Assembly (NCBI RefSeq): GCF_014250475.1
Contig: NZ_CP060204.1
Coordinates: 2,121,001-2,185,000, forward strand
Length of the DNA: 64,000 nt
Direction of reading: 5' to 3'
DNA from: Selenomonas timonae
Lineage (GTDB): Bacteria; Bacillota; Negativicutes; Selenomonadales; Selenomonadaceae
Positions 34,204 to 42,442 of the stretch are shown in pieces; the first letter of the stretch is position 1; each line of letters starts with the position of its first letter. The notes under the pieces are model-generated. The model was not told the DNA's origin, ran no database searches, and was given only the letters and a program-made list of their open reading frames with translations. The translations under genes and the position numbers were made by a program.

Positions 34204-36390
34204 TTAGAAATCTGCCGTAACGGAGAGCATGAAGTTCCGGTGCTCGCCAAGATTGACGCGATAGCCGCCGCCCGTTGCCTGCCAATAACGACGATCGAGT
34301 ACGTTATTCACATCGAGCCGAACTGTAACAGGCATCGTTCCCATATGGAAGGAATAGCGCGTCCCCAGATCCATGCGGAACCACGGTGCTACGCGCAGCA
34401 CATTGTTCGGATCGTAATATGCCGATCCTGTGTAGAGGAATCGAGTGGAAACCGAAAGCCCGGGAACACCGTGCACATCCTGTTCCACACTCATAACAAA
34501 TTTCTTGTTTGCAACGCCTTCCAATGTATTACCGTTATAATTTTCCTGACCATAACGAGCGTCGATCCATGTCAGACCGCCAAGTACGCGCGTACCCGTG
34601 CGCGGCTCACCAAAGAACGAAATCTCAAGTCCACGGCTCGTATAGTCCACCTGACGCTGATAATATGTGCTCGAGGTAACATAGTCATCAATCGTAGTTG
34701 GCTTCTGCAGCTCATAGATGCTGAGAGCGGTTGCAAATTTTCCGAGGTCAAATTTGACGCCCGCCTCCGTGGACTTCGTCTTGATCGGCGCAAACACCTC
34801 ACCGGCATTGAGAGACCATCTGTCCGCCGTACCGCCCTCCTGCAGTCCCTGCATATAGGTCGCGTAGAGGGAGATCTTCGGCGTTGCCTTAAAGAGGATG
34901 GCATAGGCAGGACTCCAAGCCGCCTCATTGTAACTTGCTGACCGCAGCCCCGTGGTACGGCTGAAGCTCTCCGTCTTGATCTTCTGATAGCGCGCCCCGA
35001 GGATGAACTGCCACCGCTCATTTGGTACGGTGATGACATCGGTAATCGCAAGCCCCGAAAGGGTGGATTCTCCCGTCTTGGGCAGAGACAGCCCCGTATA
35101 GCCCTGTACGCCCTGCCATACAATATTATATAGATTTGTATTGTATGCATTGAGCGTCTTCGTATTCGTATACGCTGTCCAGTGCGTACGGTTATATGCA
35201 ACGGTCATCTCGTGTGCGAGATCGCCAGTTTGGAACTTTCCCTTCGTACCGATTTCCTGCGTATTCGCCCTGCTTTCTCTAGGGAACGCATAGTTAATGA
35301 CACGCGCCGTGCCATCGGTTCCCGTCAGGCGAAATACGTTGTAGGTATAATCCTGCTCACTGTGGCGCAGTCCTGCCGCCGCATATGCAGACCAGTTCTC
35401 ATCAAAATCATAGTCCGCACGCAGAAGGGCATAGCGCTCCTTGGCATCGAGGAAGGTGCCATCCTCTCCGAGATTCAATTTAGAAGAAGGTGACTTTGGA
35501 ATCGACCCGTACGCTGCGACCATAGCATTCGACATACGCAGAGAAGTTGTCTCGTTCTTGAACTCGCGATGCAGATACCCCGCATCGAGCGAGGCACGCC
35601 ACTTGTTCCTGCGCATATCGAGAGCGATCGCAGCGCCCGTTGTCTCCTGCTTCTCACGGTCGAATGTGGTCGATCCGTTGCGATGCGTAAGGTTGATGCG
35701 TACACCGTATTCCTTGTTCTTGCCGAAGCGCTCACCGACATCCACGCTCTGACCGAACTGGCTGCCGTTCCCATAGGAGAGCGTAAAGCGGCGGATCGGC
35801 TCATCCTTAGCGCGCTTCGGCACGAGATTGATCGATCCTCCAACACCACCGTTTGGCGCCATGCCGTAGAGGAGTGCACCTGGTCCCTTGAGGATATCGA
35901 CACGCTCCACTGCATTGAGGCTGTTCGTATAGTTTGGCGCGATATTGTATAGCCCGTTAAATGCAATGTCGCCACCCTGCAGCTCCATCCCACGCACTGT
36001 CCACATGTTACTTGCAGATGAACCCGAGGATTCCTGTACCGCAGGATCGTCAGCGATAAGATCCTGTATGGTCTGCGCCTGCCGATTCTGAATGTGCTCC
36101 TCCGTGAAGCTCAGCACATTGAACGGCGTCTCCATAAAGTCGCGCTCGCCGAGGACACCGAGCTGCGATTTGCGCGCAACCTGTCCGCCCGCATACGATT
36201 CCGTAACCGGCTCCGTGACCGGCTGCGTCTGCGGCTCCTCCGCGCGCTGACCGACGACCTCGACCTCGCCGAGATCATAGGTCTGAAAATCATCCGCATG
36301 CACCGCATCCGCTGCATATGCTGCTGTTGGCAGTATGACCGCGCTAGCAAGTGCAAGTGTCCCCCCCCCGAGGACAGACTTAAAGTTCAT
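34204..36390 (-). CDS. TonB-dependent siderophore receptor with G9 tract in signal-peptide codons
   Basis: This outer-membrane receptor is 728 aa. It has a signal peptide (MNFKSVLGGGTLALASAVIL, ending AAYAAD), a TonB-box-like VEVVGQR near residue 45, and a plug with LKGPGALLYGMAPNGGVGG. The 22-strand barrel ends HRNFMLSVTADF with the expected C-terminal Phe. I chose the ATG at 36390. A TTG two codons earlier has a better-spaced GAGG and may be used instead. Codons 8-10 are GGG GGG GGG, so slippage would shift the frame and switch the gene off. A consensus promoter inside a palindrome lies upstream. It is a paralogue of the receptor at the window start. Confidence 0.95.
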   Translation of the reverse strand: MNFKSVLGGGTLALASAVILPTAAYAADAVHADDFQTYDLGEVEVVGQRAEEPQTQPVTEPVTESYAGGQVARKSQLGVLGERDFMETPFNVLSFTEEHIQNRQAQTIQDLIADDPAVQESSGSSASNMWTVRGMELQGGDIAFNGLYNIAPNYTNSLNAVERVDILKGPGALLYGMAPNGGVGGSINLVPKRAKDEPIRRFTLSYGNGSQFGQSVDVGERFGKNKEYGVRINLTHRNGSTTFDREKQETTGAAIALDMRRNKWRASLDAGYLHREFKNETTSLRMSNAMVAAYGSIPKSPSSKLNLGEDGTFLDAKERYALLRADYDFDENWSAYAAAGLRHSEQDYTYNVFRLTGTDGTARVINYAFPRESRANTQEIGTKGKFQTGDLAHEMTVAYNRTHWTAYTNTKTLNAYNTNLYNIVWQGVQGYTGLSLPKTGESTLSGLAITDVITVPNERWQFILGARYQKIKTESFSRTTGLRSASYNEAAWSPAYAILFKATPKISLYATYMQGLQEGGTADRWSLNAGEVFAPIKTKSTEAGVKFDLGKFATALSIYELQKPTTIDDYVTSSTYYQRQVDYTSRGLEISFFGEPRTGTRVLGGLTWIDARYGQENYNGNTLEGVANKKFVMSVEQDVHGVPGLSVSTRFLYTGSAYYDPNNVLRVAPWFRMDLGTRYSFHMGTMPVTVRLDVNNVLDRRYWQATGGGYRVNLGEHRNFMLSVTADF
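36361..36369 (-). repeat. G9 homopolymer tract, possible phase-variation site
   Basis: Nine C residues on the plus strand give GGGGGGGGG at codons 8-10 of the receptor. Such tracts in receptor genes of Neisseria (for example hmbR) vary in length and switch expression. In this sequence the frame is open (on). Confidence 0.7.
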
Positions 36391-36454
36391 TCCCAATTGT
36401 TTCCTCGCTTTCCATAGCATACAATTATAACATCCCCCAATAGATGTGCCCAGA

Positions 36455-36483
36455 ATTATACAAAGAATGATATTCTTTGTCAA
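36455..36483 (-). promoter_or_regulatory. Consensus promoter of the second receptor gene, embedded in a palindrome
   Basis: On the minus strand TTGACA (36483-36478) and TATAAT (36460-36455) are 17 bases apart, and both match the consensus fully. Nine-base arms ACAAAGAAT and ATTCTTTGT (36460-36480, 3-base centre) fill the spacer and touch both hexamers. A bound repressor would block RNA polymerase. Fur is the natural candidate. Confidence 0.85.
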
Positions 36484-36484
36484 C

Positions 36485-36507
36485 AAAAAGCGCCGAAATT
36501 ACGGCGC
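36485..36507 (-). terminator. Terminator of the long cell-wall/queuosine operon
   Basis: GCGCCG (36490-36495) and CGGCGC (36502-36507) pair and the minus strand continues TTTTTG. It ends the transcript of the flippase-like gene. Confidence 0.8.
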
Positions 36508-36534
36508 AGAAGAAAATTTAATCTAATGGAATCA

Positions 36535-37515
36535 CTAATACCGTCGCAAAAATTCGCGTCCGAACACGGTAACGGTGTAGTAGAATCCAATGAGGAACGG
36601 GAGGTATTCGGCGATGAGGCGCCAGCAGACGGCAACAATCCCGACAGTGCCTGCGGGGACGGTCGCGGCAAAGAGGAGGACGAAGCCGCCCTCGGCAATG
36701 CCGGAGCCGCCCGGCGTTGGGCTGAAGTAGAGGAGCATATTGAGGAAGATAATGCGCCCCATAACAGTGTACCAGTCGGCATCCGTAACGCCGAGTCCGA
36801 GCAGGAGGCACGGCACGACGGCGTAGATACAGAGGAGGTTCAGCCCCGACTCGGCGAAGACGACGAGCATCTGACGAGGCGCGCCGAGGAGGAGCGAGAT
36901 TGCGCTCTTTGTATCGCGGTAGAGTCCGAAGAGCTGATGCCGCTTCTTGTCGCGCAGGCGACGCGCGATCCAGACGACGAGATAGTCGAGGTAGCCACGC
37001 CGCGCACCGACGACGATAAGGACGATGCCGACGAATGCGGCAAGCGTGACCGCCATGAGGACATCATTCGATATCCCCGGCACAATCCCCTCATCGTGCA
37101 GGAAGATGAACGGCATACAGAGCGCGAGAAAGAAGATCGAGAGCAGCGTCCGCACAATGACGAGAACAGCAGCCTTACCCGTGGGGACGCCCGCATGGCG
37201 CAGGAACATGACCTGTGCGACAGCGCCGCCCGTCGCCCCTGGAGTGAGGAGCGCGAGGAAATAATTGCCGAAGATCACCTGTACCGCTTGGTACAGTGTG
37301 ATTTTTTCGTTGGAAATCTTCACGAGATGCATGAGTCGGCTGCCGTCGAAGAACATCCCAAGCCCGACGGCGAAGAGCGCCAGCAGCAGCGACCACGGAT
37401 GAAAACGCGTCAGATTGTGGAGAGTATTGATGTCCACAGTCGTGTAGATGACCGCAGCAGATATACCAACAACAAGCACAAAAAGAAAGAGGAAGCGCCG
37501 CGCAAATTTGCTCAT
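36535..37515 (-). CDS. Lysylphosphatidylglycerol synthase TM-domain-like membrane protein (UPF0104)
   Basis: This is a polytopic inner-membrane protein of 326 aa with about 8 hydrophobic spans. It matches the LPG_synthase_TM/UPF0104 family through NYFLALLTPGATGGAVAQVMFLRHAGVPTGKAA (around residue 85) and YFSPTPGGSGIAEGGF (around residue 265). It has only the flippase-like membrane half. The soluble aminoacyl-transferase half of MprF is missing. It may move a lipid across the membrane, but the substrate is unknown. It is the last gene of the run ending at the terminator at 36.5 kb, 22 bases after folE2. Confidence 0.85.
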   Translation of the reverse strand: MSKFARRFLFLFVLVVGISAAVIYTTVDINTLHNLTRFHPWSLLLALFAVGLGMFFDGSRLMHLVKISNEKITLYQAVQVIFGNYFLALLTPGATGGAVAQVMFLRHAGVPTGKAAVLVIVRTLLSIFFLALCMPFIFLHDEGIVPGISNDVLMAVTLAAFVGIVLIVVGARRGYLDYLVVWIARRLRDKKRHQLFGLYRDTKSAISLLLGAPRQMLVVFAESGLNLLCIYAVVPCLLLGLGVTDADWYTVMGRIIFLNMLLYFSPTPGGSGIAEGGFVLLFAATVPAGTVGIVAVCWRLIAEYLPFLIGFYYTVTVFGREFLRRY

Positions 37516-37537
37516 GCTCTACGCTCTCCCCTTTCTC

Positions 37538-38332
37538 CTACTCGTTCAAATACTCTTCATGCGCCGCAAAGGCATTGTGGCTGTGGATGGACTCCTCATT
37601 CTCGCATTCCAGTGAGAAATATGCAAGCCCGGGCAGCTTGCGCAGTGCGAGCACTGTATCGCGCAGGATGTCCTCAACGAATTTCGGATTCTCATATGCC
37701 GCTTCGGTGACATACTTCTCATCCGCACGCTTGAGCAGCGGATAGATCGGCGCAGATCCCTGTCGTTCGAGAAGTTCTGCCAGATCCTCGATGTAGATAC
37801 ACGGCACCCCCTCGCGATACCTGAGCCGCACGCGCGCCGTGGATCGCTGATTGTGCGCCCCGTAGGCGGAGATCTCCTTGCTGCACGGGCAGAGCGAGGT
37901 GAACGGCATTGCTAGTCCGAGTTCAAACTGCATCGGCTCGCCGCACCGTTTGCGCCCCGTAAAGGAAGCGTCCACATCGAGCAGCGACGTGCGCCCACTG
38001 ACGGGCGCCTTTTTTTCAAGAAAATAGGTAAAGGCAAGCGATACCTCAGCCGCCTCTGCATGAAGACGATCCAATGCCTCCGTGAGCATGGCGTCCATCT
38101 CCTCCTCGGCGAGCGGTTTCTCGCTCCACGGCAGGAGGATCTCGAGGAAGCGGCTCATATGCGTCCCCTTGAATTCCATCGGCAGGGAGACGGTGAACGC
38201 GATGCGCGCAAGTACCTGCTGATAGCCGCCCGCCTGCTTCTTGATGAGGAAGGGCAGACGCACTTCCTTGACGCCGACGCGTTGAATCGCAATGCCACGT
38301 TCATCCTCGCGGTTCTGTACATCCAGCATCAT
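37538..38332 (-). CDS. folE2: GTP cyclohydrolase IB
   Basis: This enzyme converts GTP to dihydroneopterin triphosphate, the first step toward queuosine and folate. It is the type IB enzyme, which can use metals other than zinc. Diagnostic is TSLCPCSKEISAYGAHNQRS around residues 146-164, with Cys148, Cys150 and His160. At 264 aa the length is normal. Its start overlaps the queC stop by 4 bases. This supports a role in supplying the queuosine pathway rather than folate. The queD and queE genes are 14 kb away. Confidence 0.95.
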   Translation of the reverse strand: MMLDVQNREDERGIAIQRVGVKEVRLPFLIKKQAGGYQQVLARIAFTVSLPMEFKGTHMSRFLEILLPWSEKPLAEEEMDAMLTEALDRLHAEAAEVSLAFTYFLEKKAPVSGRTSLLDVDASFTGRKRCGEPMQFELGLAMPFTSLCPCSKEISAYGAHNQRSTARVRLRYREGVPCIYIEDLAELLERQGSAPIYPLLKRADEKYVTEAAYENPKFVEDILRDTVLALRKLPGLAYFSLECENEESIHSHNAFAAHEEYLNE

Positions 38333-39015
38333 CGTACTCCTGCCGCATACGGGATCGGGTCGCGCCGTCCCGCCTCGGCAAAGCCGCGCAGACGCAGGAC
38401 ACAGCTGTCACAGACGCCGCACGCCTCCGCACCGCCGCGATAGCAGCTTGTCGTCAGTTCGTACGGTGCGCCGAGCTCAGTACCGAGACGCACGATCTCT
38501 CCCTTCGAGAGATGCTGCAGCGGCGTCTCGACAACAATGCGCCGTCCACGCTCGGTGGCAGCTGCCGTCGCCGCATCCGCCGCCGCCTGAAATGCGGCGA
38601 TGAATTCGGGGCGACAGTCGGGATAGCCTGAGTAGTCCACAGAGTTTACGCCGATGTAGAGATGAGTCGCCCCTACGCGCTCCGCAAAAGCAAGTGCATA
38701 GCTCAGAAAGATGAGATTGCGCGCAGGAACATAGGTGACGGGAATCTCCGTGCGGTCTGCATCCCCCGCGGGCACTGCGATGCTGTCGTCCGTCAGCGCA
38801 GAGCCGCCGATTGCATTCATATTTGTCTCAATGATGAGATGTTCCGCGACATGATAGTGTGCAGCAATCCGCTTTGCACAGTCCAGTTCGCGGTCATGCC
38901 GCTGATGATAGTCGAAGCTGATCGGATAGAGTTCATAGCCCGCTGCGCGCGCAACCGCCATGCAGGTACAGCTGTCGAGCCCGCCCGAGAGCAGGATTAC
39001 TGCTTTTTCCCCCAT
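38329..39015 (-). CDS. queC: 7-cyano-7-deazaguanine synthase QueC
   Basis: This ATP-dependent enzyme makes preQ0 from 7-carboxy-7-deazaguanine and ammonia. The PP-loop SGGLDS is at residues 10-15. The zinc site is the C-terminal Cys cluster (CYRGGAEACGVCDSCVLR). Family segments FDYHQRHDRELDCAKRIA and PARNLIFLSYALAFAE are present. I chose the ATG at 39015 (228 aa), with AGAGGG at 6 bases. A start five codons earlier overlaps rpe. It is coupled to folE2 by ATGA overlap. Confidence 0.97.
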   Translation of the reverse strand: MGEKAVILLSGGLDSCTCMAVARAAGYELYPISFDYHQRHDRELDCAKRIAAHYHVAEHLIIETNMNAIGGSALTDDSIAVPAGDADRTEIPVTYVPARNLIFLSYALAFAERVGATHLYIGVNSVDYSGYPDCRPEFIAAFQAAADAATAAATERGRRIVVETPLQHLSKGEIVRLGTELGAPYELTTSCYRGGAEACGVCDSCVLRLRGFAEAGRRDPIPYAAGVR

Positions 39016-39026
39016 ATCGTGCCCTC

Positions 39027-39734
39027 TCATCCGCGCAGCGAGCGAACTGCTGCGGCAATGTCCTTTGCACCATAGATATAGGAACCTGCGACGAGCACAT
39101 TTGCCCCCGCTGAGCGCACAGACTCTGCCGTCTCTGCATTGATGCCGCCGTCCACCTCGATGTCGACATCCAGCTCGTTATCCATGACCGTATGATAGAG
39201 CGCGTGAATCTTGCCGAGCGTATTTTCGATGAATTTCTGCCCGCCAAAGCCGGGGTTGACCGTCATGAGGAGCACCATGTCCACATCGTCGATCAGCTCC
39301 TCAAGGGTGTAGATCGACGTGCCGGGGTTAAGGGCTATGCCCGCCTTGCAGCCCGCCGCCTTGATCTGCTGAATCACGCGGTGTGCGTGGCGCGTCGCCT
39401 CGACGTGGAATGTGATGATGTCCGCGCCCGCCTTTGCGAACGGCTCGATATGGGTCTCGGGATGCTCGACCATGAGGTGCACGTCAAAGACCGCCTTGGA
39501 TACCTTGCGCAGGCTCTCCACGACGCAGGGACCGAGGGTGATGTTCGGCACGAACGTCCCGTCCATCACGTCAATGTGGATGTACTCCGCACCTGCCTCC
39601 TCCACGCGGCGGACATCCGCCCCGAGATTTGCAAAGTCCGCCGAAAGGATGGACGGTGCGACGATCGTGGGACGCTCGATGTGGATGTGCTCCTCTTCGA
39701 GCATTTCTTCTTCGTGATCATGTTCGTGTGCCAT
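39027..39734 (-). CDS. rpe: Ribulose-phosphate 3-epimerase with His/Glu-rich N-terminal extension
   Basis: This enzyme interconverts ribulose-5-phosphate and xylulose-5-phosphate in the pentose phosphate pathway. The TIM barrel is clear: APSILSADFANLG, HIDVMDGTFVPNIT, HLMVEHPETHI, MTVNPGFGGQKFI and VDGGINAETA. At 235 aa it is about 20 residues longer than usual because of an extra N-terminus, MAHEHDHEEEMLEEEHIHIE. The ATG at 39734 has GGAG at 7 bases, so the extension is probably real. It has five His and about nine Glu residues and may bind metal. It follows rsgA in the conserved prkC-rsgA-rpe order. Confidence 0.95.
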   Translation of the reverse strand: MAHEHDHEEEMLEEEHIHIERPTIVAPSILSADFANLGADVRRVEEAGAEYIHIDVMDGTFVPNITLGPCVVESLRKVSKAVFDVHLMVEHPETHIEPFAKAGADIITFHVEATRHAHRVIQQIKAAGCKAGIALNPGTSIYTLEELIDDVDMVLLMTVNPGFGGQKFIENTLGKIHALYHTVMDNELDVDIEVDGGINAETAESVRSAGANVLVAGSYIYGAKDIAAAVRSLRG

Positions 39735-39743
39735 TGGATTCTC

Positions 39744-40619
39744 CTATTTTCTTTTCAATTTTAGTTCATCGAGCAGTGCGATGTAGGCATCATACCGCTC
39801 GCGTGAAAGTTCTCCTGTCTCTGCAGCCGCCTTGACGGCGCAGGACGGCTCGTGGCTGTGACTGCACGGTGCGAAGCGGCAGCTCGCATGGCGGGCAAAC
39901 TCCGGAAAGCACGCCGCGAGCTCCTCGGGCGCGATCTCCGTCAGCTCCTGCTGTGTAAAGCCCGGCGTATCGACCACATAGCCCCCTGCAAACGGGAGCA
40001 GTTCAGCGCGGCGCGTCGTGTGGCGCCCGCGCCCGATCTTCTCGCTGACCACTCCCGTCAGAAGGGCAAGCGATGGGTCGAGCGCATTCAGCAGGGAGGA
40101 CTTCCCCGCCCCCGAGGGTCCCGCAAACACGGTGATCTCGCCCGCAAGGCGCTCGTGCAGCTCACGCAGTCCCGTCCCCTGCTCCGCCGAGACGCGCAGA
40201 ACGGGATAGCCCGCTGCCTCGTATGCCGCAAGAACGTCCTCCGGTGTTCCCTGACAGAGATCCATCTTGTTCACACAAAGAGCGATTTTCTTGATGCCCG
40301 AGCGTTCTGCGAGCACGAGGAAGCGGCTCACAACGAGTGGGTGCGGATCCGGCAATGCCGCCGCGACGGTGACAACGATCTGCGTAAGGTTCGCCACGCG
40401 TGGTCTCTGCAAGAGGTTCGTGCGCGCCTCAATGCGCTCGATCACGCCCTCATCGGATGATATGCGTTCAAGTGAAACGATGTCACCGGGGACAGGCGTC
40501 AGCTCGCTGCGCCCCTTCTTCACCCTGCCGCGCAGCTTGCAGAGGATCATATGATCCTCTGTCGCGACATGGAGTACATTGTTATAGACCTTTAGGATAC
40601 GTCCCTGCTCCGCCACCAT
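39744..40619 (-). CDS. rsgA: Ribosome small subunit-dependent GTPase RsgA
   Basis: This circularly permuted GTPase acts in late 30S maturation. An N-terminal OB-fold (about residues 1-70) is followed by the permuted motifs: NKMD (G4) comes before GPSGAGKSSLLNAL (G1), with DTPGFT (G3) later. The C-terminal zinc site includes CRFAPCSHSHEPSC. I chose the ATG at 40619 (291 aa), with GGAGTGC just upstream. A much longer in-frame reading is Arg-rich and covers the prkC end. It lies between prkC and rpe. Confidence 0.95.
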   Translation of the reverse strand: MVAEQGRILKVYNNVLHVATEDHMILCKLRGRVKKGRSELTPVPGDIVSLERISSDEGVIERIEARTNLLQRPRVANLTQIVVTVAAALPDPHPLVVSRFLVLAERSGIKKIALCVNKMDLCQGTPEDVLAAYEAAGYPVLRVSAEQGTGLRELHERLAGEITVFAGPSGAGKSSLLNALDPSLALLTGVVSEKIGRGRHTTRRAELLPFAGGYVVDTPGFTQQELTEIAPEELAACFPEFARHASCRFAPCSHSHEPSCAVKAAAETGELSRERYDAYIALLDELKLKRK

Positions 40620-40626
40620 GCACTCC

Positions 40627-42384
40627 CTACTCCGTTTTTTCCGTCTGGATGCGGCGTCCGGCGGGATCCTTGTCGTTTTTCTTGCTGTCGCCGCCCTTCG
40701 CATCTTCCTTGGAACCGGAGGTTTTCTTGCCGCTCGAGACCACGAGACGTACGGTACTGCCGCTGTCCGCCTCACTGCCTGCAGAGGGCGACTGGCTGAC
40801 GACAGTGCCCGCCGCCTGTGTGCTCGCCTCCTCCGAGATACTACCAACCTTCAGACCGCTGCCCTCAATCATCGTGCGCGCACGATCCGAGGGAACGCCC
40901 TTCACATCGGGAACGCTGATCTTCTTGACCTTCTGCCCCTTACTGACGGTGATGTCCACGGATTGCCCCTTGCTGATCCGCGTCCCGCTGCGTGGATCCT
41001 GCGAGATGACCGTGCCGCTGTCCTCATCGGAGAACGTCTCGTAGGCAGAACCGAGGCGCAGCCCCATCTGCTGGAGTTTGTCGATCGCATCCGACTGTTT
41101 CAGTCCGCGCAGGTTTGGCATCTCGAGTTCCTCGCCGCCCTTACTGACATAGATGGTGATCGTACGCTCCTCCTTGACCGTTGCACCTGCCTCGGGGCTC
41201 TGCGACACGACGACGCCCACGGGTACGGAGGCATCATAGGTCTCGGCGACCGTGACGCGCAGATGCTGATCCTCGAGAATCTGCCGTGCGAGCGTAAGCT
41301 GCTTGCCCGTCACATCGGGCACTGTGATTTCCACAGAGCTCCAGAACTTTCCAAAGCTCAGGAAAAATCCTGTGAAGAAGCCGAGCAGTAGGATGAGGAC
41401 AAGACCAAATTTGAATTTCTTCGTGCGGAAGAAGGACTTCTCCTCTGTCTCCTCCATTGCCGTCTCTTCCTCCGCCTCCACAACGGCGCTGATCTCCTGT
41501 GCCTCCACAGGCGTGAGGACGCGCGTCGCATCGGGATCGAATGCCGGCATTGCCGCCGTGTCGCCGCGCATCATCTGCTCCGTGCGCATGATGTCCTGCA
41601 CGAGCATACGGCTGTCCGGGCGCAGAGCCGGGTCCTTTGCCATCATACGCGTGACGAGAGCCTCAACCACGGGCGGAATGTTCGGCACGAGGGAGCGCAC
41701 GGGCTGCGGCTCCTCCTCGAGATGTTTGCGGGCAATGCTTACTGCCGTATTTCCATCGAAAGGAATTCGTCCCGTCAGCATCTCGTAGAGGACGACGCCG
41801 AGGGAATAGACATCCGACTTCGGTGTGATGATCGTTCCGCGCGCCTGCTCGGGTGAGAAGTAATGCACCGAGCCCATGATGTTGTCATTGTAGGTCATCG
41901 TGGACTCTGTAACCGCGCGCGCGATGCCGAAATCCGCGACCTTGACGTTGCCGTCAGGCATGACAAGGATGTTGTGCGGCTTGATGTCACAGTGCACGAG
42001 GTTGTTTGCATGCGCCTGTGCGAGCGCCCCTGCGATCTGACGCGTGATATGCAGCGCCTCGGCGGCGGGCACGGGTCCCTCCTCCTTGATGCGCTCCTTC
42101 AGCGTACGCCCCGGAACGTATTCCATGACGATGTAGTGCCGCCCCTCGGCGACACCGACATCGAATACGTTGACGATGTTTGGATGCGTAATGCGCGCTG
42201 CCGCCTTTGCCTCGCGCTGAAAACGCGCGATGAACTCCGTGTCATTCTCGTACTGCTGGTGGAGAATCTTGACGGCGACGGTGCGCTCCAAGAGCTGATC
42301 CTTTGCCCGATAGACATCTGCCATTCCGCCGCTGCCTACCAGCATTTCCAGCGCGTAGCGTCCATCCAAGACACGCTCGACCAT
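40627..42384 (-). CDS. prkC: PASTA-domain serine/threonine kinase (PrkC/StkP type)
   Basis: This membrane kinase senses muropeptides or lipid II and controls wall growth. The cytoplasmic kinase domain (about residues 8-270) has the Gly loop VGSGGMADVY, catalytic HCDIKPHNIL and DFGIA. One transmembrane helix is near 330-350 (GLVLILLLGFFTGFFLSFG). Three extracellular PASTA repeats follow, beginning ITVPDVTGK, LEMPNLRGL and ISVPDVKGV. The ATG at 42384 has AGGAGG at 7 bases and gives 585 aa. It sits next to its phosphatase, FHA proteins, RodA and a PBP. Confidence 0.97.
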   Translation of the reverse strand: MVERVLDGRYALEMLVGSGGMADVYRAKDQLLERTVAVKILHQQYENDTEFIARFQREAKAAARITHPNIVNVFDVGVAEGRHYIVMEYVPGRTLKERIKEEGPVPAAEALHITRQIAGALAQAHANNLVHCDIKPHNILVMPDGNVKVADFGIARAVTESTMTYNDNIMGSVHYFSPEQARGTIITPKSDVYSLGVVLYEMLTGRIPFDGNTAVSIARKHLEEEPQPVRSLVPNIPPVVEALVTRMMAKDPALRPDSRMLVQDIMRTEQMMRGDTAAMPAFDPDATRVLTPVEAQEISAVVEAEEETAMEETEEKSFFRTKKFKFGLVLILLLGFFTGFFLSFGKFWSSVEITVPDVTGKQLTLARQILEDQHLRVTVAETYDASVPVGVVVSQSPEAGATVKEERTITIYVSKGGEELEMPNLRGLKQSDAIDKLQQMGLRLGSAYETFSDEDSGTVISQDPRSGTRISKGQSVDITVSKGQKVKKISVPDVKGVPSDRARTMIEGSGLKVGSISEEASTQAAGTVVSQSPSAGSEADSGSTVRLVVSSGKKTSGSKEDAKGGDSKKNDKDPAGRRIQTEKTE

Positions 42385-42442
42385 GTTCGTTCCTCCTAAC
42401 GCCTCTGCCATCACTATCTCAGAAAGGGTGCGTTGAGCGTAT

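Noticed and set aside
32704-34941. Very long plus-strand open frame opposite the ABC transporter and receptor
   Set aside because: It is antisense to two clearly recognised genes, rich in Arg/His/Cys, with no known domain. Long antisense frames are common in GC-rich DNA.
40620-40847. N-terminal extension of RsgA
   Set aside because: The region is very Arg-rich and overlaps the C-terminus of prkC. A ribosome site lies at the shorter start.
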